A program made the position numbers and the translations under genes. From assembly GCF_003958645.1 (NCBI RefSeq), contig NZ_RXLO01000007.1:1-64000 (forward strand): a DNA stretch of 64,000 nt, written 5' to 3'. A model generated the notes under the pieces. It was given only the letters and a program-made list of their open reading frames with translations. It was not told where the DNA came from and did no database searches. This DNA comes from Chitinophaga rhizosphaerae (GTDB lineage: Bacteria; Bacteroidota; Bacteroidia; Chitinophagales; Chitinophagaceae). Positions 8,756-17,223 of this stretch are shown one piece after another; positions within the stretch are counted from its first letter, which is position 1, and the number at the start of each line of letters is the position of its first letter.

Positions 8756-9589
8756 ATGGCACTGAAAAAATACAAACCGATTACAGCCGGTACCCGTTGG
8801 AAAATTGGTAATGCATACGCAGAGCTGACCTCCGACACGCCTGAAAAGAGCCTCCTGGCTCCGGCAAAAAGAACCGGCGGTAGAAACGCACAAGGCCGCA
8901 GATCCATGCGTTATATCGGCGGCGGGCACAAGAAACAATACCGTGTTGTTGACTTCAAACGCGACAAGACCGGTATTCCCGCAACTGTAAAAACTATCGA
9001 GTACGATCCGAACCGTACCGCGTTCATCGCGCTGCTGAGCTATGCAGATGGCGAAAAACGTTACATCATCGCTCCCCAGGGCCTGCAGGTTGGCGCTACC
9101 GTAGTAAGCGGCGCTGAATCCGCTCCTGAAGTAGGGAACGCACTGCCGCTGAAAAATATGCCCCTGGGTACCGTGGTTCACAACATCGAACTGCAGCCCG
9201 GTAAAGGCGGAGCCATCGCGCGTTCCGCAGGTGCGTACGCCCAGCTGAGCAACAAGGAAGAAAAATACGCCGTATTGAAAATGCCCTCCGGCGAGCTGCG
9301 CAAGGTCCTGAACACCTGCATGGCTACCGTGGGTACCGTTTCGAACTCCGATCACGGTCTGCAATCCATCGGTAAGGCTGGTGCCAACCGTTGGAGAGGT
9401 ATCAAACCCCGCAACCGTGGTGTAGCGATGAACCCCGTAGATCACCCGATGGGTGGTGGTGAAGGTAAGTCCTCCGGTGGTCACCCCCGTTCCAGAACTG
9501 GTAAATACGCCAAAGGTCTGAAAACGAGGAAGCCGCATAAGAGCTCCGACAAGCTGATCATCAGCCGCAAAAACGGTAAAAAACTTTAA
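8756..9589 (+). CDS. rplB: 50S ribosomal protein L2
   Basis: 277 residues; L2 is needed for subunit association and peptidyl transferase activity. Visible are the RNA-binding block GRNAQGR...[12 protein letters not shown] (about 41-65), [17 protein letters not shown], and the active-centre loop [17 protein letters not shown] (about 229-245). The position after DHP is Met rather than the His of many bacteria. The Lys-rich C-terminus KNGKKL is usual. Confidence 0.97.
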   Translation: MALKKYKPITAGTRWKIGNAYAELTSDTPEKSLLAPAKRTGGRNAQGRRSMRYIGGGHKKQYRVVDFKRDKTGIPATVKTIEYDPNRTAFIALLSYADGEKRYIIAPQGLQVGATVVSGAESAPEVGNALPLKNMPLGTVVHNIELQPGKGGAIARSAGAYAQLSNKEEKYAVLKMPSGELRKVLNTCMATVGTVSNSDHGLQSIGKAGANRWRGIKPRNRGVAMNPVDHPMGGGEGKSSGGHPRSRTGKYAKGLKTRKPHKSSDKLIISRKNGKKL

Positions 9590-9605
9590 TAACGTCTAAC
9601 GCGTT

Positions 9606-9631
9606 CCCGTTCCGCGTAATAGCGGAACGGG
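9606..9631 (+). other. hairpin in the rplB-rpsS gap
   Basis: A perfect 10-bp stem (CCCGTTCCGC / GCGGAACGGG) with a 6-nt loop lies 17 nt after the rplB stop. The tail is GATGG, so it is not a standard intrinsic terminator. Confidence 0.55.
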
Positions 9632-9652
9632 GATGGTAAATAAACTAACAAC

Positions 9653-9919
9653 ATGGGTCGTTCCATTAAAAAAGGTCCTTACGTAGACATTAAATTAGAA
9701 AACAAGGTTCTCAAGCAGAACGAAGGCACCAAACGCACGGTGATCAAAACCTGGAGCCGCCGTTCTACGATTACGCCTGACTTCGTGGGCCACACTTTTG
9801 CCGTTCACAACGGTAACAAGTTCATCCCGGTTTACGTAACTGAGTTCATGGTAGGTCATAAACTGGGCGAATTCGCCCCTACCCGCAACTTCAAAGGGCA
9901 CGCTAACAAGAAAATGTAG
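9653..9919 (+). CDS. rpsS: 30S ribosomal protein S19
   Basis: 88 residues, S19 family, located in the 30S head near the A-site finger. [34 protein letters not shown] and [11 protein letters not shown] are family signatures. The Lys-rich end (GHANKKM) is normal. It is in canonical order before rplV. Confidence 0.96.
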   Translation: MGRSIKKGPYVDIKLENKVLKQNEGTKRTVIKTWSRRSTITPDFVGHTFAVHNGNKFIPVYVTEFMVGHKLGEFAPTRNFKGHANKKM

Positions 9920-10041
9920 TCATCGGTTTTAAGGTTTCCCGTTTTCGGTTCCGGCTAAAGGAGATTCTCGAAAGGACGAAGGAAACAGACAGGACCGGAC
10001 GCTGAAACAAGAAACTTAACATCACTCAGAAACAAATAACA

Positions 10042-10398
10042 ATGGAAGCAGTAGCTAAGCTGAACAATAATCCTACCTCCACCCGCAAAATGCGTTTGCT
10101 TGCAGACCTGATCCGCGGCCTGGATGTAGAGAAAGCTTTGAATATTTTGAAATTCCATCCCAAACACCCGAGCACTCCGCTGGAGAAACTGTTGCTCTCC
10201 GCTGTGGCAAACTGGAAAGTGAAGAATGAAGGAGCACGGGTGGAAGATGCTAACCTGTACGTTAAAACGATCTTCGTTGACGGCGGCCGTATGCTGAAAA
10301 GAATGCGTCCCGCTCCCCAGGGAAGAGGGTACCGTATCCGCAAACGCAGCAACCACGTAACACTGGCTGTTGATAGCCGTCCGGTTCAACAAGGTTAA
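10042..10398 (+). CDS. rplV: 50S ribosomal protein L22
   Basis: 118 residues. L22 folds with early 23S rRNA and its beta-hairpin lines the exit tunnel. The N-terminal helix block [14 protein letters not shown] and the hairpin [20 protein letters not shown] (about 90-110, cut here into its two halves RPAPQGRG and YRIRKRS) are diagnostic. Mutations in this hairpin give macrolide resistance in other bacteria; here it looks ordinary. Confidence 0.96.
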   Translation: MEAVAKLNNNPTSTRKMRLLADLIRGLDVEKALNILKFHPKHPSTPLEKLLLSAVANWKVKNEGARVEDANLYVKTIFVDGGRMLKRMRPAPQGRGYRIRKRSNHVTLAVDSRPVQQG

Positions 10399-10449
10399 GC
10401 AAACTGTAGGAAAAATATATTTAAACTCATAGACAAATAAAACCAGAAC

Positions 10450-11238
10450 ATGGGTCAGAAAACAAATCCTATTGGTAACAGGTTAGGTATCATCAGAGGA
10501 TGGGACTCTAATTGGTATGGCAGCAAAAAAGATTATGCTGTTAAACTGATCGAAGATAACAAGATCAGAACTTACCTCAACGCACGTATCAACAAGGGTG
10601 GTATTTCCCGCGTAGTGATCGAGCGCACCCTGGGTAAGCTTATCATTACCATTCATACCTCCAAACCTGGTATCATCATAGGTAAAGGCGGTAACGAAGT
10701 GGATCGCATCAAGGAAGAGCTGAAAAAGCTGACCGGTAAGGAAGACGTACAGATCAACATCCTGGAGATCCGTCGCCCCGAGATCGACGCCACTATCGTA
10801 GCTGAAACTATCGCCAAACAGATCGAAAGCCGTATCAACTATAAACGTGCCATCAAAATGGCGATTGCTACCGCACTGCGCATGGGTGCAGAAGGTATCA
10901 AGGTGAAAGTAGGCGGCCGCCTCGGTGGTGCTGAAATCGCACGTTCCGAAGAAATGAAGCAAGGCCGCGTTCCCCTGCATACTTACCGCATGGACATCGA
11001 CTACGCTTCCCTCTTCGCGCTGACCGTTTACGGTAAGATCGGTATCAAAGTTTGGATTTGTAAAGGTGAAGTGCTGGGTAAGCGCGACCTCAACCCGAAC
11101 GCCATCTCCGACAAGGCTGAAGGCGGACGTCCGGGCGGTGACCGTGGTGGTGATCGCGGCGGCCGTGGCGGTGATCGTGGCGACCGTGGTGGTCGTGGCG
11201 GCGAAAGAAGAGGTGGTGACCGTGGCCCTCGCAAGTAA
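10450..11238 (+). CDS. rpsC: 30S ribosomal protein S3 with Gly/Arg/Asp-rich tail
   Basis: 262 residues. The S3 core (mRNA entry, helicase function) is complete through about residue 215: [14 protein letters not shown], the KH motif [16 protein letters not shown] (about 77-92) and [12 protein letters not shown]. Beyond DKAEGG the last 40 or so residues are made almost only of Gly, Arg and Asp with a little Glu ([18 protein letters not shown] type units), ending in PRK. Such tails occur in some Bacteroidota S3 proteins and resemble RGG RNA-binding tracts; the function is unknown. The repeated codons make this stretch GC-rich. Confidence 0.95.
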   Translation: MGQKTNPIGNRLGIIRGWDSNWYGSKKDYAVKLIEDNKIRTYLNARINKGGISRVVIERTLGKLIITIHTSKPGIIIGKGGNEVDRIKEELKKLTGKEDVQINILEIRRPEIDATIVAETIAKQIESRINYKRAIKMAIATALRMGAEGIKVKVGGRLGGAEIARSEEMKQGRVPLHTYRMDIDYASLFALTVYGKIGIKVWICKGEVLGKRDLNPNAISDKAEGGRPGGDRGGDRGGRGGDRGDRGGRGGERRGGDRGPRK

Positions 11239-11287
11239 GCTGAACTTTGGATATTTCATTAACAACAACTTTTTAACAACATAAACG

Positions 11288-11707
11288 ATGTTACAGCCCA
11301 AGAGAACGAAACACAGGAAGATGCAAAAAGGCCGCATCAAAGGGAACGCGAAACGCGGTGCGCTGCTTTCTTTCGGTTCATTCGGCCTTAAAGCATTGGA
11401 ACCTAAATGGATCACTGACCGTCAGATCGAAGCTGCCCGTGTGGCTTTGACCCGTCACATGAAACGTGAAGGTAACGTGTGGATCCGTATTTTCCCCGAT
11501 AAGCCGATCACGGCAAAACCGCTGGAAGTGAGGATGGGTAAAGGTAAAGGTGCGCCCGACCATTGGGCTGCCGTAGTGAAGCCCGGTCGCATCCTGTTCG
11601 AAGCTGACGGTGTACCCTTACAGGTAGCCAAAGAAGCGATGGAACTGGCAGCACAGAAGCTTCCGATCAAGGTGAAATTCGTTATCCGTCGCGACTACGT
11701 TGCGTAA
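11288..11707 (+). CDS. rplP: 50S ribosomal protein L16
   Basis: 139 residues, L16 family, which helps position the A-site t[19 protein letters not shown], the block [21 protein letters not shown] (split as [11 protein letters not shown] and KPLEVRMG) and [17 protein letters not shown] are diagnostic. The arginine hydroxylated by YcfD in E. coli lies in the second block and is present. It follows rpsC after 49 nt. Confidence 0.96.
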   Translation: MLQPKRTKHRKMQKGRIKGNAKRGALLSFGSFGLKALEPKWITDRQIEAARVALTRHMKREGNVWIRIFPDKPITAKPLEVRMGKGKGAPDHWAAVVKPGRILFEADGVPLQVAKEAMELAAQKLPIKVKFVIRRDYVA

Positions 11708-11766
11708 TAGGAGCGGTCTCCACCGAGTATAATTAAACCTGATAACCAGAAACAAAATAAATAACG

Positions 11767-11967
11767 ATGCCTAAAGCAAAACTGGATCTTAAAGGCCTGA
11801 GCGATCAGGATTTGAAAGACAAACTGTCTGAAGAAGCCCTGCGCCTGAAAAAGATCACGTTCAGCCACGCGGTAACGCCGATCGAAAATCCCATGCAGAT
11901 CCGCTTCATGAGAAGAGAGCTCGCCCGCATTCAAACTGAACTGCGTAGAAGACAACTGGGATTCTAA
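11767..11967 (+). CDS. rpmC: 50S ribosomal protein L29
   Basis: 66 residues forming the expected two-helix L29. LKGLSDQDLKDKLSEEALRL and the conserved end RRELARIQTELRRRQ identify it. L29 lies beside L23 at the tunnel exit. The stop is 58 nt before rpsQ, with a small hairpin between. Confidence 0.93.
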   Translation: MPKAKLDLKGLSDQDLKDKLSEEALRLKKITFSHAVTPIENPMQIRFMRRELARIQTELRRRQLGF

Positions 11968-11986
11968 ACATTAGCATTCACCATTT

Positions 11987-12000
11987 CCGCCGGAAGGCGG
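11987..12000 (+). other. small hairpin in the rpmC-rpsQ gap
   Basis: CCGCC / GGCGG with a GGAA tetraloop, without a T-tail. Confidence 0.4.
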
Positions 12001-12025
12001 TAAGGAAGTAAATAAACTTTCAACA

Positions 12026-12286
12026 ATGACGACCGAAAGAAAATTAAGAAAAACCAGGATCGGGGTTGTATCCAGCAACAAAATGGATAAAACCATTACC
12101 GTGAACGTTGAACGTAAGGTAAAACACCCGATCTACGGTAAGTTCGTAAAGAAAACCACCAAATTCATGGCGCACGACGATAAAAACGAGTGCAGCATTG
12201 GTGACACTGTTCGTATCATGGAAACCCGCCCGATGTCCAAGAACAAATGCTGGCGCATGGTGGAAGTGATCGAAAAAGTAAAATAA
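12026..12286 (+). CDS. rpsQ: 30S ribosomal protein S17
   Basis: 86 residues. [32 protein letters not shown] (read as its blocks [12 protein letters not shown] and [10 protein letters not shown]) and [16 protein letters not shown] identify S17, an OB-fold 16S rRNA binder needed for early assembly. It is in canonical position. Confidence 0.95.
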   Translation: MTTERKLRKTRIGVVSSNKMDKTITVNVERKVKHPIYGKFVKKTTKFMAHDDKNECSIGDTVRIMETRPMSKNKCWRMVEVIEKVK

Positions 12287-12363
12287 TATATTATTTGTTT
12301 CAAGCTGCCGGTAACCATTATAGGCCCTGCAGCCGCTGCTAAAACAATTACAAACGCATTACG

Positions 12364-12732
12364 ATGATACAACAAGAATCAAGGCTGAACGTAGCAGATA
12401 ACAGTGGCGCCAAAGAAGTGCTCTGCATCCGCGTACTCGGCAACTCCGGCCAGGACTACGCAGGTGTGGGCGACAAGATTGTGGTGACTGTGAAGGACGC
12501 CATCCCCGGTGGCGGTATGAAAAAAGGTACCGTTACCAAAGCTGTTATTGTAAGAACGAAGAAGAAACTCCGTCGCCGCGACGGTTCTTACATCCGCTTC
12601 GACGACAACGCCGTAGTATTGCTGAATAACTCTGACGAGCCGCGCGGTACCCGTATATTCGGTCCGGTTGCCCGTGAGCTTCGCGATAAAGGATACATGA
12701 AGATCATCTCCCTGGCACCTGAAGTGCTTTAA
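12364..12732 (+). CDS. rplN: 50S ribosomal protein L14
   Basis: 122 residues, the usual L14 length. [18 protein letters not shown], the [15 protein letters not shown] block and [14 protein letters not shown] are signatures. L14 forms an intersubunit bridge and is the target of the silencing factor RsfS. It is followed by the largest gap inside the operon (196 nt). Confidence 0.97.
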   Translation: MIQQESRLNVADNSGAKEVLCIRVLGNSGQDYAGVGDKIVVTVKDAIPGGGMKKGTVTKAVIVRTKKKLRRRDGSYIRFDDNAVVLLNNSDEPRGTRIFGPVARELRDKGYMKIISLAPEVL

Positions 12733-12745
12733 GGAGTCGATATAG

Positions 12746-12837
12746 GATTTCGGATACAGGATCAAAGTTGTTGGGCATAAGTGGGTTATATATAGTGGCG
12801 CGCTTTATGTGAATAACTGGATTCAGTATCCGAAATC
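12746..12837. repeat. long inverted repeat in the rplN-rplX gap
   Basis: GATTTCGGATAC (12746-12757) and GTATCCGAAATC (12826-12837) are perfect 12-nt complements and extend inward to about 16 of 18 paired positions, enclosing roughly 57 nt. The right arm ends 6 nt before the rplX -7 element, so the fold would bring the promoter next to a long stem. It may act on read-through transcript from rplN or on initiation at the internal promoter (inference). Confidence 0.55.
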
Positions 12838-12843
12838 TTTGCA

Positions 12844-12851
12844 TATCTTTG
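12844..12851 (+). promoter_or_regulatory. internal promoter -7 element before rplX
   Basis: TATCTTTG matches TAnnTTTG and is followed by GCAGCCC. It would let rplX-secY be transcribed apart from the S10 part. No -33 TTTG is seen at the expected spacing. Confidence 0.6.
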
Positions 12852-12928
12852 CAGCCCGTTTTATAAAACGACATATATTTTAATCAAGCGAGACCCTAGT
12901 TTTGCTTGGCGTATAAACAAACAAACAG

Positions 12929-13273
12929 ATGAAAACTAGATTTAAGCCTAAATTCAACATTAAGAAAGGCGACCTGGTTGTGGTAATTTCCGGTGAGGAC
13001 AAGGACCGTACCAAAGCGCGCAAGGTGTTGGAAGTCATCGTTGATGCCACCAATCCCAAAGTGCTGGTAGAAGGCGTGAACATCATCACCAAGCACACGA
13101 AACCGACTGCCCAGAATACCAAAGGTGGTATCGTTAAGCAGGAGGCTCCCATTTCCCTTTCCAACGTAATGTTGTGGGATGCTAAGGCTGGTAAAGCTAC
13201 GCGCGTAAACCGCCAGAGAGAAAATGGTAAAGTAGTTCGTATCGCTAAAAAATCAGGGGAGGTAATCAAATAA
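12929..13273 (+). CDS. rplX: 50S ribosomal protein L24
   Basis: 114 residues. The KOW motif ([22 protein letters not shown], seen as [13 protein letters not shown]) and [15 protein letters not shown] are typical of L24, an assembly initiator of the 50S subunit. The stop codon overlaps the rplE start by one base (TAATG), a sign of translational coupling. Confidence 0.95.
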   Translation: MKTRFKPKFNIKKGDLVVVISGEDKDRTKARKVLEVIVDATNPKVLVEGVNIITKHTKPTAQNTKGGIVKQEAPISLSNVMLWDAKAGKATRVNRQRENGKVVRIAKKSGEVIK

Positions 13274-13848
13274 TGGCAAACACATCATATCAACCCAGAC
13301 TGCAGACCAAATACCGCAATGAAGTGGTAGCTAACCTGCAAAAGAAATTCAACTATAAAAGCGTGATGCAGGTTCCCCGCCTGACCAAGATTTGCCTGAA
13401 CCAGGGTATCAACGGTGCTGTGGGTGACAAGAAACTGGTAGATGTTGCGGTAGATGAAATGACCCGCATCGCAGGGCAGAAGGCCATCGCTACCCTGTCC
13501 AAGAAAGACATCTCCAACTTCAAACTGCGTAAGCACATGCCCATCGGTGCGCGTGTAACCCTGCGCGGCGTGAACATGTACGAATTCCTCGATCGCCTGA
13601 TCGCTGTTTCCCTCCCCCGCGTACGCGACTTCAAGGGTGTGAGCGAGAAAGCTTTCGATGGCCGTGGCAACTACACCATGGGTATTACCGAGCAGATCAT
13701 CTTCCCGGAGATCGACATCGACAAAGTGACCAAAATCACCGGTATGGACATCACGTTCGTTACTACCGCCCAAACCAACGAAGAAGCTTACGAGCTCCTG
13801 AAAGAAATGGGTATGCCGTTCAAGAACATCAAAAAAGATCAACAATAA
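13273..13848 (+). CDS. rplE: 50S ribosomal protein L5
   Basis: 191 residues, L5 family, binding 5S rRNA and the P-site tRNA elbow. [44 protein letters not shown] (as [14 protein letters not shown]) and the FPEIDIDKV block near residue 142 are diagnostic. It ends with KNIKKDQQ and is only 6 nt from rpsN. Confidence 0.97.
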   Translation: MANTSYQPRLQTKYRNEVVANLQKKFNYKSVMQVPRLTKICLNQGINGAVGDKKLVDVAVDEMTRIAGQKAIATLSKKDISNFKLRKHMPIGARVTLRGVNMYEFLDRLIAVSLPRVRDFKGVSEKAFDGRGNYTMGITEQIIFPEIDIDKVTKITGMDITFVTTAQTNEEAYELLKEMGMPFKNIKKDQQ

Positions 13849-13854
13849 TAACAC

Positions 13855-14124
13855 ATGGCAAAAGAATCCGTAAAAGCCAGACAAAGAAAGAGAGAAGCCA
13901 TGGTGGCTAAGTTCGCTGAAAAACGCGCCCAGCTGAAAGCTGAAGGTGATTACGCAGCGCTCGACAAACTGCCTAAAAACGCTTCTCCCGTTCGCCTGCA
14001 CAACCGTTGCCAGCTGACCGGTCGTCCGAAAGGTTACATGCGTCAGTTCGGCATTTGCCGTAACATGTTCCGCGATATGGCACTGGCAGGCAAAATCCCT
14101 GGCGTAAGAAAAGCTTCCTGGTAA
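13855..14124 (+). CDS. rpsN: 30S ribosomal protein S14 (zinc-free type)
   Basis: 89 residues, the long form of S14 that lacks the CxxC-CxxC zinc site of the short form. [34 protein letters not shown] (as [12 protein letters not shown]) and [18 protein letters not shown] identify it. The two Cys residues present are not in a metal-binding pair. Confidence 0.96.
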   Translation: MAKESVKARQRKREAMVAKFAEKRAQLKAEGDYAALDKLPKNASPVRLHNRCQLTGRPKGYMRQFGICRNMFRDMALAGKIPGVRKASW

Positions 14125-14212
14125 TATTTACCGGTAGGCCCGACAAGTTTTTTTGATTCCTATCTATATCGATTGGATATCGCATTGTACACATTTACAA
14201 CTTTAACTAACA

Positions 14213-14611
14213 ATGGTTACTGATCCAATAGCAGATTTTCTGACACGCGTCCGCAATGCCCAGATGGCAAATCACCGGATCGTGGAAATTCCAGCTTCCA
14301 AACTGAAGAAACGCATTACCGAGATCCTGTACGACAAAGGTTACATCCTGAAGTACAAGTTCGAGGAAGACAACAAGCAGGGCATCATCAAGATCGCTTT
14401 GAAATACGATCCCCAGACCAAGGTTCCGGCTATCACCGATCTGCAAAGGATTTCCCGTCCCGGTCTGCGTCAATACTCCAAACCTGAAGATTTCAAGAGA
14501 ATCAAGAACGGTCTGGGTGTAGCGATCATCTCCACTTCCAAAGGTGTTATGACCGACAAGGAAGCCAAAGCGCAAAACGTAGGTGGCGAAGTAGTTTGCT
14601 ACGTATATTAA
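14213..14611 (+). CDS. rpsH: 30S ribosomal protein S8
   Basis: 132 residues. MVTDPIADFLTRVRNA and the C-terminal STSKGVMTDKEAKAQNVGGE (as TSKGVMTDKEA and NVGGEVVCYVY) are typical of S8, which binds the 16S central domain and in E. coli represses the spc operon. No copy of its rRNA target is obvious in the leader regions here. The 88-nt gap before it holds nothing definite. Confidence 0.96.
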   Translation: MVTDPIADFLTRVRNAQMANHRIVEIPASKLKKRITEILYDKGYILKYKFEEDNKQGIIKIALKYDPQTKVPAITDLQRISRPGLRQYSKPEDFKRIKNGLGVAIISTSKGVMTDKEAKAQNVGGEVVCYVY

Positions 14612-14621
14612 TCATATTTTG

Positions 14622-14699
14622 ATCCCGTCCTTTACCAGGGCGGGATTAACGGCATTTTCGATTATTAAGCCTTCTATACGGGCTGAACCCGGAATGCCG
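14622..14699 (+). other. two-hairpin element in the rpsH-rplF gap
   Basis: First stem ATCCCGTCC / GGGCGGGAT (14622-14646, one G-U pair); then CGGCATT (14650-14656) pairs with AATGCCG (14693-14699), enclosing AGCC/GGCT. Nearly the whole 114-nt gap is foldable. No terminator tail. Confidence 0.5.
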
Positions 14700-14725
14700 G
14701 TTCACAACAAATAAACTGACACATC

Positions 14726-15280
14726 ATGTCACGTATAGGCAGAAGCCCGATTAAATTGGCCAGCGGCGTAACGGTTACCGTTAACGCTACTAACGAGGTG
14801 ACCGTTAAAGGTCCCAAAGGCGAACTGAAACAAGCGATCGATCGCGATATCAAAGTGGAAACGAAAGACGGAGAACTGCTGGTTACCCGTCCGACCGACC
14901 AGATCCGTCACCGCGCCCTGCATGGTCTGTACCGCGCTCTCCTCGCCAACATGGTGACCGGCGTAACCGACGGTTTCAAGAAACAACTGGAACTGGTAGG
15001 TGTAGGTTATAAAGCCGCTCACTCCGGTCAGCTGCTCGACCTGTCCCTGGGTTACTCCCACAACATCATCTTCGAAATTCCGAAGGAACTGAAGGTGAAC
15101 ACCGTTACCGAAAAAGGTAAAAACCCGCTGATCCAGCTGGAAGGTATCGACAACCAGCTCCTGGGCCAGGTTGCCGCTAAGATCCGCAGCCTCCGCAAAC
15201 CCGAGCCGTACAAAGGTAAAGGTGTGCGTTACAGCGACGAAGTGGTACGTAAGAAAGCTGGTAAATCCGCCGGTAAATAA
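14726..15280 (+). CDS. rplF: 50S ribosomal protein L6
   Basis: 184 residues with the two L6 repeats. MSRIGRSPIKLASGV, VKGPKGEL, the central FKKQLELVGVGYKA and the conserved RKPEPYKGKGVRYSDE near the end are present. L6 binds the sarcin-ricin loop region. A 149-nt gap with a long stem follows. Confidence 0.97.
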   Translation: MSRIGRSPIKLASGVTVTVNATNEVTVKGPKGELKQAIDRDIKVETKDGELLVTRPTDQIRHRALHGLYRALLANMVTGVTDGFKKQLELVGVGYKAAHSGQLLDLSLGYSHNIIFEIPKELKVNTVTEKGKNPLIQLEGIDNQLLGQVAAKIRSLRKPEPYKGKGVRYSDEVVRKKAGKSAGK

Positions 15281-15345
15281 TTTCCGGTCCCTTCACTGCG
15301 CGGCGTAAGGCTGTAAGGAGTGGGGACAGGACCATTTTAAAACAT

Positions 15346-15385
15346 TAAAGTAAACATTGGGCTGCAGTGCCCGATGTTTACTTTA
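15346..15385 (+). other. 17-bp stem-loop in the rplF-rplR gap
   Basis: TAAAGTAAACAT-T-GGGC pairs over 17 positions (one T-G wobble) with GCCC-G-ATGTTTACTTTA around a 6-nt loop TGCAGT. This is the longest perfect stem in the ribosomal cluster. It is followed by CCAATAAAATCCC, not a T run, so termination is unlikely; RNase III processing or control of the downstream rplR start is more plausible (inference). Confidence 0.6.
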
Positions 15386-15429
15386 CCAATAAAATCCCGG
15401 CAGCATCGGGAGATCAAATACTTAAAGTA

Positions 15430-15783
15430 ATGATTACAAAAGCAAACAGAAGACAGAATATCCGCTTTCGTATCCGTAAGAAGATCAGCGGAACTGCACA
15501 GAAGCCCAGACTGTCCGTATTCCGGAGCAACTCGGAGATCTATCTCCAGTTGATCGACGATACGACCGGCACTACCCTGGCATCTGCATCTTCCCGCGAT
15601 AAAGCGCTGGCAGGTGTGACTGGCAACAAAACCGAAAAGTCGAAGCAGGTAGGCGCTGCCCTGGCCGCTAAAGCGACCGCACTGGGTATCACGTCCTGCG
15701 TGTTCGATCGTTCCGGTTATCTCTACCATGGCCGCGTAAAGGCAACTGCCGATGGCGCGCGCGAAGGCGGTCTGCAATTCTAA
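15430..15783 (+). CDS. rplR: 50S ribosomal protein L18
   Basis: 117 residues from the ATG at 15430 ([18 protein letters not shown]); the longer frame from 15367 starts inside the stem-loop and is rejected. [19 protein letters not shown] (as [13 protein letters not shown]) and the end [21 protein letters not shown] (as [10 protein letters not shown]) are typical of L18, which with L5 binds 5S rRNA. Confidence 0.95.
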   Translation: MITKANRRQNIRFRIRKKISGTAQKPRLSVFRSNSEIYLQLIDDTTGTTLASASSRDKALAGVTGNKTEKSKQVGAALAAKATALGITSCVFDRSGYLYHGRVKATADGAREGGLQF

Positions 15784-15816
15784 TCAAACTGATATCGTAA
15801 TTCTTATTAAATAAAA

Positions 15817-16335
15817 ATGGCAAAGAATTCATTCAATAAAGTAAAAGCCGGCGATCTGGAACTGAAAGAGAAGGTTGTAGCTATCAACAGGGTTACCAAG
15901 ACCACCAAGGGCGGTCGTACTTTCTCCTTCTCCGCGCTGGTGGTAGTGGGTAACGAAAACGGCGTGGTAGGTCACGGTCTGGGTAAAGCCAAGGAAGTGC
16001 AGGAAGCGATCACCAAAGGTATCGACGACGCGAAGAAGAACCTGATCAAGATCCCCGTTCACCACGGTACTATTCCTCACGACCAGCTGGCTAAGGAAGG
16101 CGCTGCCAAAGTGCTTATCAAACCCGCTGCTCACGGTACCGGTGTAATCGCCGGAGGTTCCATGCGCGCCGTTCTGGAAAGCGCCGGTATCACCGACGTA
16201 CTCGCCAAATCCCTCGGCTCCGCAAACCCCCACAACGTGGTGAAAGCTACTTTCAAGGCGCTGGGACTGCTGCGTGAACCCATTCAGGTAGCCAAAACCC
16301 GCAACGTGTCCCTGAAGAAAGTCTTCAACGGATAA
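15817..16335 (+). CDS. rpsE: 30S ribosomal protein S5
   Basis: 172 residues. The double-stranded RNA-binding block [22 protein letters not shown] (as [15 protein letters not shown]), [14 protein letters not shown] and [15 protein letters not shown] are diagnostic. S5 acts in mRNA helicase activity and fidelity. No ram-type change can be judged. It lies 33 nt after rplR. Confidence 0.97.
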   Translation: MAKNSFNKVKAGDLELKEKVVAINRVTKTTKGGRTFSFSALVVVGNENGVVGHGLGKAKEVQEAITKGIDDAKKNLIKIPVHHGTIPHDQLAKEGAAKVLIKPAAHGTGVIAGGSMRAVLESAGITDVLAKSLGSANPHNVVKATFKALGLLREPIQVAKTRNVSLKKVFNG

Positions 16336-16336
16336 T

Positions 16337-16360
16337 CACCGGGCCGATATAATCCCGGTG
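16337..16360 (+). other. hairpin in the rpsE-rpmD gap
   Basis: A perfect 7-bp stem CACCGGG / CCCGGTG with a 10-nt loop starts two bases after the rpsE stop codon. No T-tail. Confidence 0.4.
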
Positions 16361-16414
16361 CTGCGGCTAGGCTTCAGTTACCGGAATTTTTCATTGGAAA
16401 TATATCAAAGTAAA

Positions 16415-16600
16415 ATGGCAAAGATCAAGATCACCCAGGTAAAGAGCGGAATCGACCGTCCTGAACGTCAGAAGCTGACGCTGAAGGCGCTCGGTCTGAA
16501 AAAGATGAACAATTCCGTTGAGGTGGAAGCTACTCCCCAGATCCTGGGCATGGTTCGCACCGTACACCACCTGGTGAAAGTGGAACAAGTGAATGCATAA
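16415..16600 (+). CDS. rpmD: 50S ribosomal protein L30
   Basis: 61 residues from the ATG at 16415: MAKIKITQVKSGIDRPERQK, LKALGLKKMNNSVE and MVRTVHHLVKVE, the short bacterial L30. The upstream start at 16358 is rejected because it adds 19 residues without family match. A 9-bp hairpin (AATGTAAAA / TTTTACATT, 16599-16623) begins at the stop codon. Confidence 0.94.
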   Translation: MAKIKITQVKSGIDRPERQKLTLKALGLKKMNNSVEVEATPQILGMVRTVHHLVKVEQVNA

Positions 16601-16617
16601 TGTAAAATTTTCATTTT

Positions 16618-16625
16618 TACATTTG
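16618..16625 (+). promoter_or_regulatory. possible internal promoter -7 element before rplO
   Basis: TACATTTG fits TAnnTTTG but overlaps the 3' arm of the hairpin at the rpmD stop, so the match may be chance. The start of rplO is 73 nt downstream. Confidence 0.3.
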
Positions 16626-16697
16626 GCTTTCTGTTTTTTTGAATTATCATTGTAAAAGCGAGCGGTTGATTTCCGCGCAAGTAAAACAATTACACAA

Positions 16698-17144
16698 ATG
16701 AGCTTACATCAACTCCGTCCTGCACAAGGCGCAGTACATAAAGAAAAACGCCTGGGTCGCGGTGAGGCCTCCGGTAAAGGTGGTACCTCTACGAAAGGTA
16801 ACAAAGGTGCCCAATCCAACACCGGCTACTCCAGCAAACGTGGTCACGAAGGTGGCCAGATGCCGATCCAGCGCCGTCTGCCCAAACGTGGTTTCCATCC
16901 GATCAGCCGTGTAGACTACAAAGTCTTCAACATTGGTCAGCTGGACACTATCGTTGAAAAATACGGTATCCAGGAATTCAGCCTCGAGAACCTCTACATG
17001 AACGGCCTCATCAGCAAAACCGACCAGGTGAAAGTGCTGGGCCACGGTGAACTGAAGAGCAAAGTAACGCTGAAAGTGAACGCGATCAGCGAGAAAGCGA
17101 AAGCAGCCATCGAAGCAGCTGGTGGTTCTGTGGAACTGGTTTAA
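16698..17144 (+). CDS. rplO: 50S ribosomal protein L15
   Basis: 148 residues. LRPAQGAVHKEKRLGRGEASGKGGTSTKGNKG (seen as KRLGRGEASGKGGTSTKG) and GFEGGQMP-like GHEGGQMPIQRRLPKRGF are L15 signatures; L15 is a late 50S assembly protein. The position before secY is canonical. Confidence 0.96.
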   Translation: MSLHQLRPAQGAVHKEKRLGRGEASGKGGTSTKGNKGAQSNTGYSSKRGHEGGQMPIQRRLPKRGFHPISRVDYKVFNIGQLDTIVEKYGIQEFSLENLYMNGLISKTDQVKVLGHGELKSKVTLKVNAISEKAKAAIEAAGGSVELV

Positions 17145-17156
17145 GAAATTACGATA

Positions 17157-17188
17157 GAGAAGGCGCCTACGGAGTAGTGCGTCTTTTC
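17157..17188 (+). other. hairpin in the rplO-secY gap
   Basis: GAGAAGGCGC pairs with GCGTCTTTTC through two G-U pairs; the right arm ends in TTTTC. It may act as a weak attenuator ahead of secY. Confidence 0.35.
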
Positions 17189-17223
17189 GAATTTTACACG
17201 CGTTATTAAACTCTTATCTTCCT

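Noticed and set aside
15367-15429. Longer rplR start at 15367
   Set aside because: It falls inside the long stem-loop and adds residues that do not align with L18.
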